From: Zanthoxylum bungeanum | Lineage: Eukaryota > Streptophyta > Magnoliopsida > Sapindales > Rutaceae | Direction of reading: 5' to 3' | Length of the DNA stretch: 64,000 nucleotides | NCBI GenBank assembly: GCA_019454045.1 | Contig: SKCR01038117.1 | Coordinates: forward strand, 186,001-250,000 | Shown here: positions 10,549 to 23,030 of the stretch, piece after piece | Layout of the letters: each line of letters opens with the position of its first letter | How positions within the stretch are numbered: the first letter of the stretch is position 1 | Program-made: the position numbers and the translations under genes | The notes under the pieces: model-generated | Databases searched by the model: none | The model's input: the letters and a program-made list of their open reading frames with translations, nothing else | What the model was told of the DNA's origin: nothing

Positions 10549-11690
10549 TCAAGCAAAGTACAACTTCAACCTGTCGACATTGATTGGTTCTGTGAATTCA
10601 TTTCCTTCCAAGTCTGATAGCTTCACTGCTCCATTTCCCATGACTTTCTGAACGATGTAAGGTCCTTCCCAGTTAGGCCTGAATTTGCCTCTCGGATCTG
10701 TCGTCGACGGCCTCGACTGCTTAAGTACCAAATCACCCTTTCTGATCTTTGTGGGACATACTTTCTTGTTGAATGCCCGGGCTAGTCTCTTCTGATACAA
10801 CTGCATGTGATACAAAGACTTCGTTCTCTTCTCATCCAACAGTGCTAACTGATCAAATCTCTGTGCGGCCCATTCCTGTTCCGGTAATCTCCGCCTCTGC
10901 TAATACCCTCAGGGACTGTATTTCCACTTCTACTGGTATACTGCTTCCATCCCGTAGACCAAGGAGTAAGGTGTGGATCATGTTGCCGTTCTTACTGATG
11001 TTCTGTACCCCCACAAGCATACGGTAATTTCTCGGCCCAGTCTCTACAATTTTCTGTCATCTTGGCTAAAATTGTCTTTATAGTCTTGTTGGCTGCCTCA
11101 ACTGCCCCATTTTGCCTGCGGCCTGTACGGTGATGACTTGTGGTGGCCTATCCCATACCTCTGTAACATTGCCTTTGTCTCTCCTTGAAACTGGACCCGT
11201 TGTCCGTCACTACATGATGCGGCATACCATACCGACAAATGAGGTTCCGAGCTATGAACTTTGCCATCTGCTTCGCTGTAACATTACGGAAGGATTCGGC
11301 TTCCACCCACTTTGAGAAGTAATCTACTGCCACCACTATGAAGCGATGCCCATTTGATGCATTTGGTCGAATTTCCCCAATCATATCAATTCCCCATGCT
11401 GAGAAAGGCCACGGCTCTGACAACCCGTGCAATTCTGTGTGCGGTAAGTGATTCAAATTACCGTGTGCTTGACAGTCATGACAGTGCTTTACCATCTTCG
11501 CGCAGTCCATCTCCATGGTTGACCAAAAAAACCCCTGTCTCACTATCTTGCGGGACAAGTTCAACCCATTCATGTGCGGACCACATACCCCGGCATGTAC
11601 CTCTTTCCATCACTTTCTGAGCTTCTTCTTTTCTCAAACATTTCAACTGAATACCGTTGCCGCCTGCCTCTTGTACAGTTCCCCTCTCAA
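10549..11690 (-). pseudogene. Element E integrase (frameshifted)
   Basis: Integrase inserts the cDNA into host DNA. In minus-strand order the fragments show the H-H-C-C zinc-binding region (ending HCHDCQ), the first catalytic Asp in WGIDMIG, the second in VTDNGSSF, then a shifted segment around TILAKMTEN where the catalytic Glu region should lie, and a C-terminal segment ending DRLKLYFA. At least two frame changes separate these pieces. There is no chromodomain at the C-terminus, as expected for Tat and not for chromovirus integrases. The last ~30 codons match the pol remnant kept in B at 28781-28870. Confidence 0.8.
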
Positions 11691-11691
11691 G

Positions 11692-12072
11692 TCACATACT
11701 GGGAGCCAACTTCTCTTGAATGGCTATTCTGTCTTCTGCCCGCCCTTCCGGGAATTCACCATGTTCCAGATACCTCTGAATGTCAACCTCTTGGCCAAAG
11801 GCAGAGTCTCTCCCTCGGGGCACTATCACGATCCCGATTCCAGCTTCCTTGTAATTCACTGCTCCGTCAAAGTACATCTTCCATCTCTGAACTGTTATTG
11901 CTTGGATCTCTTCATCTGGAAACTCAAACTTATACTGATCCCCCTCAACGGGTTGCAATGCCAGAAATTCCGCTACTGCTCGTCCCTTGATCACTTTGGA
12001 GGTGATATACTCAATGTCAAACTCTGTCAACAATACCAACCATCGGCCCAGTTTTCCCACTAGTGAAGGCAC
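11692..12072 (-). pseudogene. Element E RNase H end plus truncated second (archaeal-type) RNase H
   Basis: The frame begins in the end of the retroviral-type RNase H (around RWLVLLTEFDIEY) and runs into WKMYFDGAVN, the opening strand and first acidic residue of the extra archaeal-type RNase H that characterises the Tat lineage. The domain is then cut short: about ten residues after PRGRD the sequence is already in the linker that normally follows the domain (QRYLEHGEFPEG). The central part with the remaining acidic residues is missing, so this RNase H cannot be catalytic. The deletion is in frame and looks real rather than a read error. Confidence 0.75.
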
Positions 12073-12079
12073 TGAATGA

Positions 12080-13644
12080 AAGATATTTCAGAGGATTCTC
12101 CTTGCCACACACTTGGATCTTGTAAGACTGGAAGTAATGTCGCAACTTTCTGGAAGCCCATACCACTGCAACAGATCTTCTCAACTTCCTGATACCGAGC
12201 CTCATACGGAAGCAGCTTCTTACTCAGATAATACACTGCATGTTCTACCCCGTCTCATCTGCCTGTACCATCATACCCCCCAATGCTTCTGATTCTATAG
12301 CCAAATACAATATCAAAGGTCTGCCCGGTCCTCGGAGGTTTCAATACAGGTGGTTTTACCAAGTACTCTCTGATTCTGTCGAAGGCGGTCTGACACTGTT
12401 CATTCCATCTCACTGGCTGATCTTTTCTCAACAGTTTGAAGATAGGCTCACATACCGATGTCAACTTGGCAATAACCGACTGATGTACTGAATCTTTCCC
12501 AAGAATGCCCTGACTTCCTTTTCTGTCTTCGGTGCAGGCATTTCTGTGATTGCCTTGATCTTTTCGGAGTCTACCTCTATTCCGCCACCCATTCCCACTG
12601 TATGACCAAGCAATTTCCCTGATGTCACCCCACAACACACACTTCTTGGGGTTAAGTCGCAGGTTATATCTGTCAACTCTCTGAAGGAACCTTTCCAATG
12701 CCTCAATATGCCCAACTCTCGTTCTGATTTCACCATCATGTCATCCACATACACCTCAATCTCTTGTGCATCAAGTCATGGAAGAGTGTAGTGGCCATCC
12801 GCTGATAAGTAGCTCCTGCATTCTTAAGCCCAAACGGCATCACCTTGTAACAATAGGTACCCCACTCGGTAACAAATGCAGTCTTGTGTTTATCTTCTTC
12901 AGCCATGAGAACCTGATTGTACCCTGAAAATCCATCTGCAAATGAATACATAGCAGACAAAGCCGCACTATCAACCAGAACATCTATATGTGGCAAAGGG
13001 AAATCATCTTTCGGACAAGCTTTATTGAGATCTCTGTAGTCTACACACATTCTGACCTTCCCATCTTTCTTCGGTACCGGTACTATGTTAGCCAACCATT
13101 CAGGATATTTTACCACTTCCAGGAACCCACACTCTATCTGTTTCTTAACTTCCTCTCTGACTTTCTCAGCCCATTCCGGTCTCATCCGTCGAAGTTTCTG
13201 CTTTACTGGCCTCATATTCGGATAAGTTGGTATTGTGTGCTGGGCAATGTTTCTGTCTACCCCGGGCATGTCTTCATAAGACCAAGCAAATACTTTGGCA
13301 TATCTGACCAACACTTCTTCTAGTTTCCCTCTCTCTTCGGAGGTTACTTCACTTGCAATTAAAATTTCTTTGGGGTTCTCAAGTGTACCCAAGTTAAATG
13401 CAATAGTTCTGGCTGAACTGATGTCAAATATGCTTGATTCATGCAGAGTAAACGGAAATGACTCAGGCAAGTAAGCAAAAGAAATGTCTTTATTATTGGA
13501 TAATGCGGAAGTACATTCAAACAAATCAGGAAGGTAAATGTCTTCATCATCCAGAGACACTTCTTCCTCTGCAATCAGGTCTTCTTCAGGCTTCTCATCT
13601 TCTTCCAGAGTCAGGCTCTCTAACTTCATCATTCCTCCTCCCAA
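12080..13644 (-). pseudogene. Element E reverse transcriptase and RNase H (frameshifted)
   Basis: Copies element RNA into cDNA. A 302-residue frame (12736-13644) holds an acidic linker and most of RT: VPKKDGKVRMCVDYRDLN, the catalytic Asp region around FADGFSGYNQ, and KVMPFGLKNAGATYQR. A one-base deletion just before the active site shifts VYVDDMMVKS into the next frame (12461-12754). The thumb/connection and RNase H follow in 12255-12698 and 12017-12205, again shifted. The ACPKDDFPLPHID and YVDDM motifs are typical of plant Tat elements. With the frame changes taken into account all RT motifs are present. Confidence 0.85.
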
Positions 13645-13794
13645 ATCTCTGTTTCCACAGTTTCTTCCCAGTCAGTGGTTTCTCACCCAACCAATCCTGG
13701 AAGATCTCAAACCCAGGCACCACAATCCCATTGACTTCCACAGGTTCAGGCTCTCCTTGATACCGTGAAGCTTTCACAAAGCATTCCATCAGTT

Positions 13795-14716
13795 TCAGGC
13801 CCTTTTTCTTGACCTTCGGCTTTCTTCGTCAGATTTGTACCCCAAACCCTTCCGAGTAGTCTGTCCTCTGAAATCCGGCAATTTTGAACCTTTACCCGGC
13901 TCAAACTTCATTTTCTCCATAATCCTAGCCACCATAGGATCCACCCACTCCTTAAAAGTGGCTGATACCTGGAACCTCGTGAAAGGTAGTATCTCCAAGG
14001 CAGCCACGGCATTGTCTAACTCAGCCCGGATGGTAACAATCTCTCCCTCATACGGGAATCTGATCATCTGATGCAAAGTGGAAGGCACGCCCCAAGCTTG
14101 TGAAACCAAGGCCTTCCCAACAATAAGCAAAAGTGGCTGGATGTCCAGCACTGTGAACTCAACCCTCATCTTCAATCGGCCCTACCTTGACCATAGCCAC
14201 AAAGGTACCCTCAACTCCCCGCTTACTGTCATCATAAGCTTTAATAGTCATACTAGAGGGATCCAAGTCTGTTGCTTTCATACCCAATCTTGCCAGAATT
14301 TTCAACGGGCACACATTGATGGACGAACCGTCATCCACCATCACACATGAAGTTTTCTTGCCCCTCACCTCGGCCCTGATAAATAAAGGCCTATTATGAT
14401 TCCTCCCCTCCGGCGGGAGATCATTCTCAGAAAAGGATATCTGCAGAGCTTCCTTCTGAACTGACCCAACAAACATTGCGGGGTTGGCATCCTCCGGTAC
14501 CACAATCTTGCTCAAGGCCTCAACCATAGCCTGTCTATGCTCCCGAGATGCACATAATAGTTCCCAGATACTGACTTGTGCTCTAGTCTTCCTCAATTGC
14601 CTCAGCACTATATCCCCTTCAGTATTTTCTGCAGCCTCAACCACTTCTCTACCATCTGTCAAAGCTTCCTTACCCTTTTCCGCCATATCATTGTAAAAAC
14701 GACCGCTACGTGTCAT
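13795..14716 (-). pseudogene. Element E aspartic protease
   Basis: The protease would mature the gag-pol polyprotein. The frame 14159-14716 carries the active-site strand VMVDDGSSINVCPL with the usual hydrophobic-Asp-x-Gly-Ser layout of Tat proteases. The frame 13795-14175 carries the second half, including a LLLIVGKALVSQAW segment that appears to be the flap/terminal strand after a small frame slip, and a G-rich RKGLGY motif. The two frames overlap, so one indel separates them. It lies between gag and RT, the normal Ty3/gypsy order. Confidence 0.7.
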
Positions 14717-14721
14717 TCCCC

Positions 14722-16104
14722 TTACTTCCTCCTCATCACTGCTAGAGAAATCAAGCCAAAAGTTCTTCTTCTGCTCAAACTCATCCTCACTAGTGCTATC
14801 CCAGATTCCCAGGCAAAAGGCTTGAGGGTGAAAGGATTTAGGACAAGGTCTTCTGGAAGGCCAGAATTGATCATATAGGCTGGTGGTGGTACGGCACGGT
14901 AGTTGGGCAAGGGGTTTCTGTGTGTATCGGCTGTTCTGTTTTCTGGGTTGGGTATTTTCTTGGAGTCTATTAGGTCTTGGATTTCATGGCGGAGTCGGGC
15001 GCAGTTGTCGGTGTCATGGCCTTTTTGTTGGTGGAAGTGGCAATAAAGGCTTAGGTTAATATGTGGTGGTAGGGATTGGGTAATGGTTTGGTATCCAAGG
15101 GTTTTAAAAGCCCTTGCCTCTTCAACTTCTCTAGCACCTTAGACAGGGGCCTTCCCAAGTTGGAAAACTGCCTGTTCCGGATAGCAGCAACTTCAGCAGA
15201 AACGGGCTTTGTTCCCGATGTTCCCCCCAATGGGCCTCCTGTTTAGACCATAGAATTTTCTATTCTCGGCCTCTTCTTCCTCAATATCCATGACAGTTTC
15301 CTCAAATGCCGAAAGTCTGCAATCATGGAGGTCATCCTCCTCAAATTGCCGTAAATGGAGGGCTTGGTGCCCTTGATAATCATCTTGATCTGATCCTTCT
15401 CCGAAGGCCTGGTCTGCATTTTCAATAACTGACTCCTCCATCGGTCCACATTACTCTTTAAAACTCTCCTCCGCTTTCTGCTTAACATTCTCCAGATCAC
15501 GGAGTGACAAATCGATCTCCAAGTCAGTGACATATTGCTTCAGGAAAGCATCGCCAACTCCCTCCAATCTTCCTTTACTTTCTTCTCCAAACTGTGGTAC
15601 CATACCACGGGAGCTCCTTCAAGCGACATTCCAAACATTTTCTGTACCTGGCGCTGAGATAAGCCAACTGAACTCATGACTGATACAAACTGTCGGAGAT
15701 GCACCCTCGGATCCCCATTCCCGTTGAACTTAGCCATATCCGGCATCTTGAACTGTGCAGGCAACTGTTCCTCAAAAGTCAAAGTGTCATAATCCAGCAA
15801 ATCCTCATTCTTACCCCTCATCTTGCGGGTAACCGACTCAACCTGATCCCGAAGTTTCTGTAACTCTGTCTGAGACCCAGATACTCTGCCTGCTGCATAC
15901 TCTGCCATATCATCATCAAAGCGGGGATATCATCCCCCAATCTGTTCGGAGATTCCTCTTGCCTCACATCCCCAGAATGAACCCCGGCACGAGACCCAGC
16001 TATACCAGCCATAGCAGTAGTCAAAGCCTGCAACTGTTCAGTGATCTTGGCGAGACCATTCTCTAACTGATCCATACGGACACCTCATTATCGGATTCAC
16101 TCAT
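14722..16104 (-). pseudogene. Element E gag (frameshifted)
   Basis: Structural protein of the particle. The start is most likely the Met at 16075 (MDQLENGLAKITEQLQ, a coiled-coil helix); an upstream ATG at 16104 is out of frame and makes a short overlapping peptide. The Retrotrans_gag core is in 15540-15908 (LPAQFKMPDMAKFNGNGDP to GAPVVWYHSLEKK) and continues after a shift in 15243-15533 (VDRWRSQLLKMQTRPSEK). A C-H-H-C knuckle-like motif (YCHFHQQKGHDTDNC) lies near 14990-15055. Very similar to the gags of B and C. Confidence 0.85.
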
Positions 16105-17063
16105 ACTTGTTCTTTTAGTGAGTCTGGTTCCTTCTCTAACCCAAACGGTATCTATGGTGTCTTTTAAGACACAGAGGATGTTAACAGGGTATATGTATGC
16201 ATGATATGCATAAGAGATTTTAACATATATTAAATCAAATAAAATTCTCAAACAAATCGGCCTATTATCATTTTAGAAGCTTTTGGGACAACTGTCATAA
16301 GGGTGAACCCGTCCCAGTTTAAATGGCCCAACGAGTTCATGTCTTATGACAAAGAGCCCAACTAAATCCAAATGATAATATTCCGAAACAAGCACAAGGT
16401 GGCCTATCAATCACTTAGAAGCTTTTGCCCAATAGTCATGAAATACGTTCTTGTCCCGGTTTAAATGGCCCAGCAGCCCCTGCATTTCTGACCATAGTCC
16501 CAACTGCATCCAATGAGGATGGTCCACAGCACTACTCAAGGAATAATTGTTACGAACTTTAACCATACAAACCAGTCTATGGGTGGATTTGCAAGAGTAT
16601 GGACAAAGGCTCTCACTGGCGAAGGATAGCCCACAACTAGGTCTCCCCCACTCAAGGGTTCAAGCGACCAAGTGAGCGTATCCCTTTTTATACACTAAGG
16701 TACGTGCCAATGAGCTATGGTGTGTGACAGACTGTCAAATGGATTTCCCGTTGTAGATTCCTCCCCAGAGGGAAGGTGGAGCGAGGCTCACTTAAATACC
16801 CAAGCCTCTTAGGCTCTTATCGCTTGGTGTCAGGAATAAACAACGAGTCCTCCCAATTAGTCCATCACAAAGGCTACGAGTAGATGGTCATGTAGGTATC
16901 CTCACAGCTTTTCCTTCTAGAAAGGTAGTGAGTGAAGGAAGACACCAACCATTACCTAGCCTCAAGTGCCCTTGATTAACCCTCACTTATCCACTATAGA
17001 CATGGCCAATTAAAACATAAATCCACTCATTACAAGACAATATTTCGGGGCCAATTCTCATAA
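16105..17063 (-). other. Element E 5' leader
   Basis: Untranslated region between PBS and gag. It holds diverged repeats centred on CCCAGTTTAAATGGCCCA and GAAGCTTTTG, also found in the leaders of B and C. The upstream half is AT/GC-mixed without ORFs. The conserved repeats could be packaging or dimerisation structures; that is inference. Confidence 0.6.
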
Positions 17064-17081
17064 TCCCCAATGGAGTCGCCA
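17064..17081 (-). other. Element E primer-binding site
   Basis: The minus strand reads TGGCGACTCCATTGGGGA three bases after the 5' LTR. This is where a host tRNA 3' end primes minus-strand synthesis; I do not assign the tRNA. B and C differ at one base (ACTGGGGA). Confidence 0.75.
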
Positions 17082-17084
17082 GAC

Positions 17085-20000
17085 TGTAGGACACAGGACC
17101 TGGGCGACGCCGTTCCTAGGCTCGCGGCACTAGTTTGGGAAGTACTGAATAACATGGAGTCGCCACCCGGTGTGAACCGGGACAAAGATTTAAGGCCGTA
17201 CTCACCCTTCGCAAGGGAAGACCTCAAACCGTTGGGTTCGGAATGGTCCCCTACTCATGTCACTTGTAATGAAAGGATTTATGTAATAATTTAATCAAGC
17301 TTAAGTAACACTTATTTCCAAGAGTATCATGCTTCTAAATTCTCATGTGTAAAATAAAACTTATGTACGCATTTCGCATATATCTTACATTTAAATTTGC
17401 ATGCTTAACATATATCAAGATAGCAACTACCATACAACTTACTTGCATATTCATTCAGGAAAACACAAGCACACGTATTAACCATACAAGCACACATGTT
17501 AACCATACAAGCACACATATGGGCACTTTTCCAAGTGGTACGTGGAATTGTAGCCCAAGTACAGACCGCACTACCGTCCATTCGGAATCGGCTACGGAAT
17601 TTACGTCTGGGTTTCCATCCGATATACCGCAAGAAATAATACTCAAATGTTATCATGACACAAGCATATGATTGTAATACATTAACATATTTATATTTAT
17701 ACATGTGGAGATAACTACTAGGAAAACTATGCATGAAACATAATGAAGATGACTCGATTCAGTGGGTGCGCGTTCGTGTAGCGTTCGTAAACGCGTTCGA
17801 ACGGTAAACAGAAGGTTCGCGTTCGTGTAGCGTCCGAGAACGCGTTCGAACGGAACCAGACCTGATGCATAATAGACTAAGACAGTGGGTGCGCGTTCGT
17901 GTAGCGTTCGTAAACGCGGTTCGAACGGAAAACAGAAGGTTCACGTTCGTATGGCGTTTTGTTAACACGTTCGAACGGAAATGAGACAGAATGCTCACGT
18001 TCGTATGGCGTTTGTTAACGCGTTCGAACGGAAATGAGACCTGACACATGATAAGAAAAAACACATGCGCGTTCGAGTTGCGTTCGTAAACGCGTTCGAA
18101 CGGGAACATACCTGATGCATGAAATGGGACGCAATACATGAACACAAAATAAAAGGGCGCGGCGAAGTACTGCCATAAAGGTGACCTTTTGGGGCTCTTG
18201 ATCTCTCAAAGAGAGGACCTTTAGACCAACATACTAAGCCCATGCGCATCCAATCACACATACAAGAATAGAACCAATCATATCACCAAGTATGCCCGAT
18301 TGAACACATCTTACATCCAATCTGAACACACATCAAACCGGCGTGGCAAAGCATCGTGGTAACGGGTTTTAACCCCTCCCCATAAGGGATCTTTCATTCC
18401 ACTTACTAACCATGAAACCAGCGCTTGATTGGAACTACATAAAAGATAATAATGTCAAACTAAGTATGCCCGATTGAACGTATCTCGCATCCAACCGAAC
18501 ACACATCAATCGGCGCGGCGAAGTAGTGTCACAAAGGTGGCCTTTTCGGCTCTTTGTCTCCCAAATGGAGACCTTTGGAACTACTCACTCACTAAACACA
18601 CTAAGCCCATGCGCTTGGTTGAATCATGCATAACTAAACAACATATTGAATTCAGTAAAAAAAACTAAATAAACAAAAGCAACACAACAAAAGAAAGATT
18701 GTACCGTTTACCCAAGCGGTACGTGGAGTTGTGCCTGAGTACAGATCATATTACCGTCCATTCGGAATCGGCTATGAAATTTATGTCCGGGTTTCCATCC
18801 GATATATCGCGAGAGTTGACACAATCTCTCATTCATCCAATACCCACAACATACATCATACACACACAACGGATACCACAAATACAGAAAATATAATCAA
18901 AATAAATGACAAAAAATAAAATGAGAATAAGTGTGAAAGATACCCTCAGGTCTAACCTTTAAAGCCGTCTCTCGGACTCGCGTTCCACGGAAATCGAAAG
19001 GGGGTAAAGCTCCGCAACTTTCCTGGTCCACTGGTTCAACGTCCTAGCTCACTGCTTCGCTGTTTTGCTTACGGTTCGAACTCCGTTCTGCTCCTATTCG
19101 GCTTCTGTCTTGCTGCTCACTGCACGGGCCACCTGTTTTAAAGTTTCCAATAAACTATTCCAAGTTTGGTGTGGGTTCTTAGTGCAATTGTATGTGATTA
19201 TTTTGGGATTATCTATGCAGTTTTTATGTTACTGTTTTTTAAGGATTTGGGCTACTGTTTTAAGGTAATCTAGGAGGTTGTTTAGGCGTGTTTTAGGATT
19301 CGGCTAAGGGTGAGTTTGGTGCTTTAGATTCAGCTATGGAGGGTGGTTGTAGGTGCTTTGGATTCGACTATGGAAGGTGGTGACTTGTGGTGGTTTCTTT
19401 GTTTTCTTTCTTGTGTATGTGTGAAGTGTTTTCTCTTTTGTTTAGTCTTGGGTGTGTAGAGAGAGTCTAGAGAGATTTCGAGAGAGTTTGGGTGTGAATT
19501 ATATGTGTCAAGGAGAGGATGGCTTTGGTTAGGGGTTGTTTATATAGAGAAGGGTTAGGGTTGACAAGGGAAGGGATTTTGGGCATTTAATTAGGATATG
19601 ATTTAGTTTTAAACAAGGAAATCAAAGGATTGAAGGGGGGACAAAATATTTTATTTTAGGAAGTCAACTAATTTAACTTGGTGTATATCTCATTGAATTA
19701 GGAAGTCAAATATTTGATTGGCTTTAATTGGTTAAGATTGATTTTAATTAGGCAAATCTTATTTTTAGTTTTAGTATATAATATTTGATTTATTTATATT
19801 AGGCATGATTTTATTTAATTGGTAAATGATTTAAATATTTTATTTAATGTTTAATATTTATTTATTTAATTTGGGATGTGTTTTATGGGCTTTGGGGAGC
19901 TAAATGGGCTGGGGTGTGAGGCTAGCAGCAAAACCAGAATTACCGGCTCCGTTCGAACGCCTCCTCGCACGCGGCACGAACGTCCGCAATCTGCACGAGG

Positions 20001-20162
20001 TTCGAACGAAGTAACGAACGCAGCACCAACGAAGACAGTGAGCTTGTTTATCCTGAATTTCCCCTTCCGATATCCGTTTCCCGCGGCTTTCATGACTCAA
20101 AAGGTAGTGCCTCCAAATGAGGCTCATCATCGGGTTTCACATGCGAAAATGCAATGCCTACT
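17085..20162 (-). repeat. Element E 5' LTR
   Basis: A 3078-bp copy of the LTR at 6599-9662 with the same module order; the TTCGAACG array is at 17760-18120. Differences between the two copies are mostly single-base indels in homopolymers (for example near 6951 against 17437, and 8700-8770 against 19195-19260). The outer end is followed by the TSD AGAAT. Confidence 0.9.
19538..19547 (-). promoter_or_regulatory. TATA box of the E 5' LTR
   Basis: The minus strand reads CTATATAAAC preceded by CCTTCT, about 620 bp from the LTR start. The same sequence and offset occur in B (23031) and C (49286). If it sets the start site, U3 is short and most of the LTR, including the palindrome array, is transcribed. 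Confidence 0.65.
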
Positions 20163-20175
20163 AGAATGTTCTCTC

Positions 20176-22079
20176 TGTTAGTGTCCTAGACATGCCCAAG
20201 GTATCTAAGACATGATATTGTGTGTGAATAATCAAAAACAAGTTTGCGGAATAAACTTACATTGATCGGTTTGGATGATGGATTTCAAAGCTTTCTTTGA
20301 ATTTGTTGGAAGCTCCAAGCTTTCTTTTGAATTCCCAACTCAAAGATGAATTTCCCTATCACCTTAATTAACTCTTGAAAGTGATAGCTTAAAGAAATTT
20401 TGCAACAAAACTTCAATGGGGTGAGGAGAAGCTCACGACAAAACAAGGAAGAAGAGAGAATATGAAATGCTGTGAATAGTAAATGTGTCTTACTTCCAAA
20501 GTTGACTTGCCTTTAAATACCAAGGTTGTGTGTTGGATTTAGTTTGAGTATATTATAAGTAAAGCCAATCCTTACTTCCAACAAATCAAATCCATAAATC
20601 AAGCCCAACCACTTCCATCATATGTCCAATATGTTGATGTAAGTGAAGTGGGTCACACCACTTTTAAATTCCAAATTTAAGTCGGCTATCCCAACACGCA
20701 ACTTCGCTCGGGCTCGGGTTCGTTTAATTCCGAACTAAATGAATTTACCGTTACGACATAATTAAATCCAATTTAATTAAATAATTATACCTCGCAAAAT
20801 TATTACGAAAGTCGCTTACGAATTAATTCCAAATTAATTCATTCGCCTGAATTAAATCCAATTTTAATTCCGCATTGAAATCCGATTTTAATTAATATAT
20901 CCAATATATTATTTAATCAATTAATTCTAAATTAATCGCGTTCTCTCTTATATGTGAATTTTATCCCAGATAAATTCTTGCCGTAATTAATCCCAGATTA
21001 ATTTTCTCTCTCATAATTAATCACATATTAATTCTGTTCGAGTCAAATGTCATCGGTGAATCTTTGGGAAGCGACCCAAGAGATCCCTGGATATGTTGGC
21101 AGTAAATCCGGTTGTCGGACTATCCGAACACGTGTGTACCCAGTACCACATTCTTACCGATTTACAAGATATAGTTGGCATCTAGCAAAGCACCGTGCCT
21201 ACCCAATTCTCCAGAAATATTCAACAAAGAATATATAATCTATATCAGCCATAGTATATTATGTATTGAGTATTACAATCCAATATCAGATGTCACATGC
21301 TAGGCCTAGGGCTGAAATTGTGTATGCCCCGTACCGTACACATATCGGATCACTAACAACTAGTCTCTTTAATCGGATAATCATGACCTAGTCATACTAT
21401 CCCGATAGCTACAACATATGGGAGTACTAGTTCTGTATCCCTGCATGATCATCTTCTCCATATGACTGAAGTGATACTTCCATCTTGACATCACATCCAA
21501 TATACTACGATTCTCAGTAAACCCAGAACAGGCGTACACAGAACCTGTTAAAGCCCCGGATGACCAAAACCAAAGTGTACTGATTGTCGCAAGTATTAGC
21601 GATGCAAGTCTCAGGTTAAGACCACATACACCTACCCTGATGCGGATTCCCACAGACACATAGTCATACTACCAATGGGATTCCGAAGGGTCTATCCAGA
21701 GCGAAGCTGTTCCCGGTCCAACGGCTAACAGAACCTCCTATCACACTTGCATAAGTATCATATACTTAAATATATAAGAACTATGCCATTAAGCTTCCAT
21801 AACGCGAACAAATATAATACTAGTCTATTCCGCATTATCGATGTCCAGTCTCGATAATACTGCAACTAGGGATATTTAATGATTAAACCATTCGTGGATT
21901 AATATTGTCTCATTTCTTATTTATCCGGAACTAATCATAAGGACTTTTATCATTTATATATCAAAGTAATCTAATTATAAAATGATAAAATATCAATTTT
22001 CTTTGTCACATAGTTAATTTGTACAAAAACCACAATGTCTTTTACACATAGTGATGCTATGGGTCATAATTGTCCAACA
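20176..22079 (-). repeat. Element A 3' LTR
   Basis: 1904 bp, TGTTAGTGTCC to TTGTCCAACA, matching 59043-60936. Substitution differences to the other copy are clearly more numerous than between the D LTRs, fitting an older insertion. No coding content; short ORFs inside are incidental. Confidence 0.9.
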
Positions 22080-22090
22080 ATCTCCCACTT
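22080..22090 (-). other. Element A polypurine tract
   Basis: Minus strand AAGTGGGAGAT abuts the 3' LTR start TGTTGGACA. The same tract occurs in D at 33859-33869. Confidence 0.8.
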
Positions 22091-22093
22091 GGC

Positions 22094-22410
22094 TCATAGC
22101 CAATCACTCAAGTATCTAACACCTGAACTATGTACGTGTCGCTCAAACTTCTGCTGAGAAATAGCTTTCGTCAGCGGATGTGCAATGTTGTCATCTGAAG
22201 CGATCTTTTCGATCTTCACATCGCCACTATGTATGATATCATGAATCAGATGGAACCGTAAAAGTACATGCTTGGATCGTTGATGAGACCGCGTTTCCTT
22301 AGCATGCACTATAGCCCCGTTATTATCACAATACAAAGGAACATGCTCAGCTGCTAACGGAACTACTCTTAATCCAATTAGGAATTTATGGATCCAAACT
22401 GCTTCTCTTG
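22094..22410 (-). pseudogene. Element A RNase H C-terminal fragment
   Basis: The final part of pol, cut off from the rest by insertion of B at 22415/53328. It contains VWIHKFLIGL, the VPLYCDNNGAI strand with an RNase H acidic residue, the HVLLRFHLI segment, and ends HSSGVRYLSDWL directly before the PPT. The frame itself is open; the missing upstream half lies at 53333 and above. The D counterpart at 33873-34178 is nearly the same protein. Confidence 0.85.
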
Positions 22411-23030
22411 CTGCCTGTAGGCATTGCATTTTTGCATGTGAAACCTGATGATGAGTCTCATTTGGAGGCACTACCTTTTAAGTCGCGGAAGTCGCGGGAA
22501 ACGGACGTCGGAATGGGAAATTCAGAATAAGTATGTCATAAGGTTCATTTCACAAGTTCACTATTTTCGTTCGTTCTGCGTTTGTTGTTCGTTCGAACGT
22601 CAAACAGATTGCGGGCGTTAGTGTGGCGTTCGAAGAGGCGTTCGAACGGTGTCAGTATTTCTGGTTTTGCTGCTAGCCCACACGCCCAAGGCCCTTAAAT
22701 TACACCCAAATTAAATCAAATATTAATTAAATTAATCATTAACTAAATAAAATATTAATTAAGTCATTTACCAAATCAAAGAAAACATAAAATATAATCA
22801 TACCTAATTTAGATAAATCAAATATATTAACTTCCTAACTAACAAAATCATATACTAAATTTAAAGAAATATTATGCCTAATTAAAACCAATCAAATATT
22901 CAACTTTCCCAAATCACCAAAATTTGTCCCCCATCAAATCCCTTGCTTTCCTTATCCAACACCAAATCAAATCCTCTCTTTAATGCCAAAATCCCTTCCT
23001 TGTGAGACAAGGAGAAGCCCCAACCCTTCT

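Larger units (their letters stand above)
6599..20162 (-). mobile_element. Element E: Tat-lineage Ty3/gypsy retrotransposon with gag-pol
   Basis: A 13.56-kb minus-strand element flanked by a perfect TSD AGAAT (6594-6598 and 20163-20167). The terminal bases are worn: it starts CGTAGG where its inner LTR copy has TGTAGG, and ends CCTACT where the other has CCTACA. LTRs are 3064 and 3078 bp and nearly identical. The internal 7.4 kb contains PBS, leader, gag, protease, RT, RNase H, a truncated second RNase H, integrase, a tandem array and PPT. The RT signature and the second RNase H place it in the Tat lineage. Many small frameshifts break pol, some of them possibly assembly errors. It is the only member of the E/B/C group with enzymatic domains. 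Confidence 0.9.
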
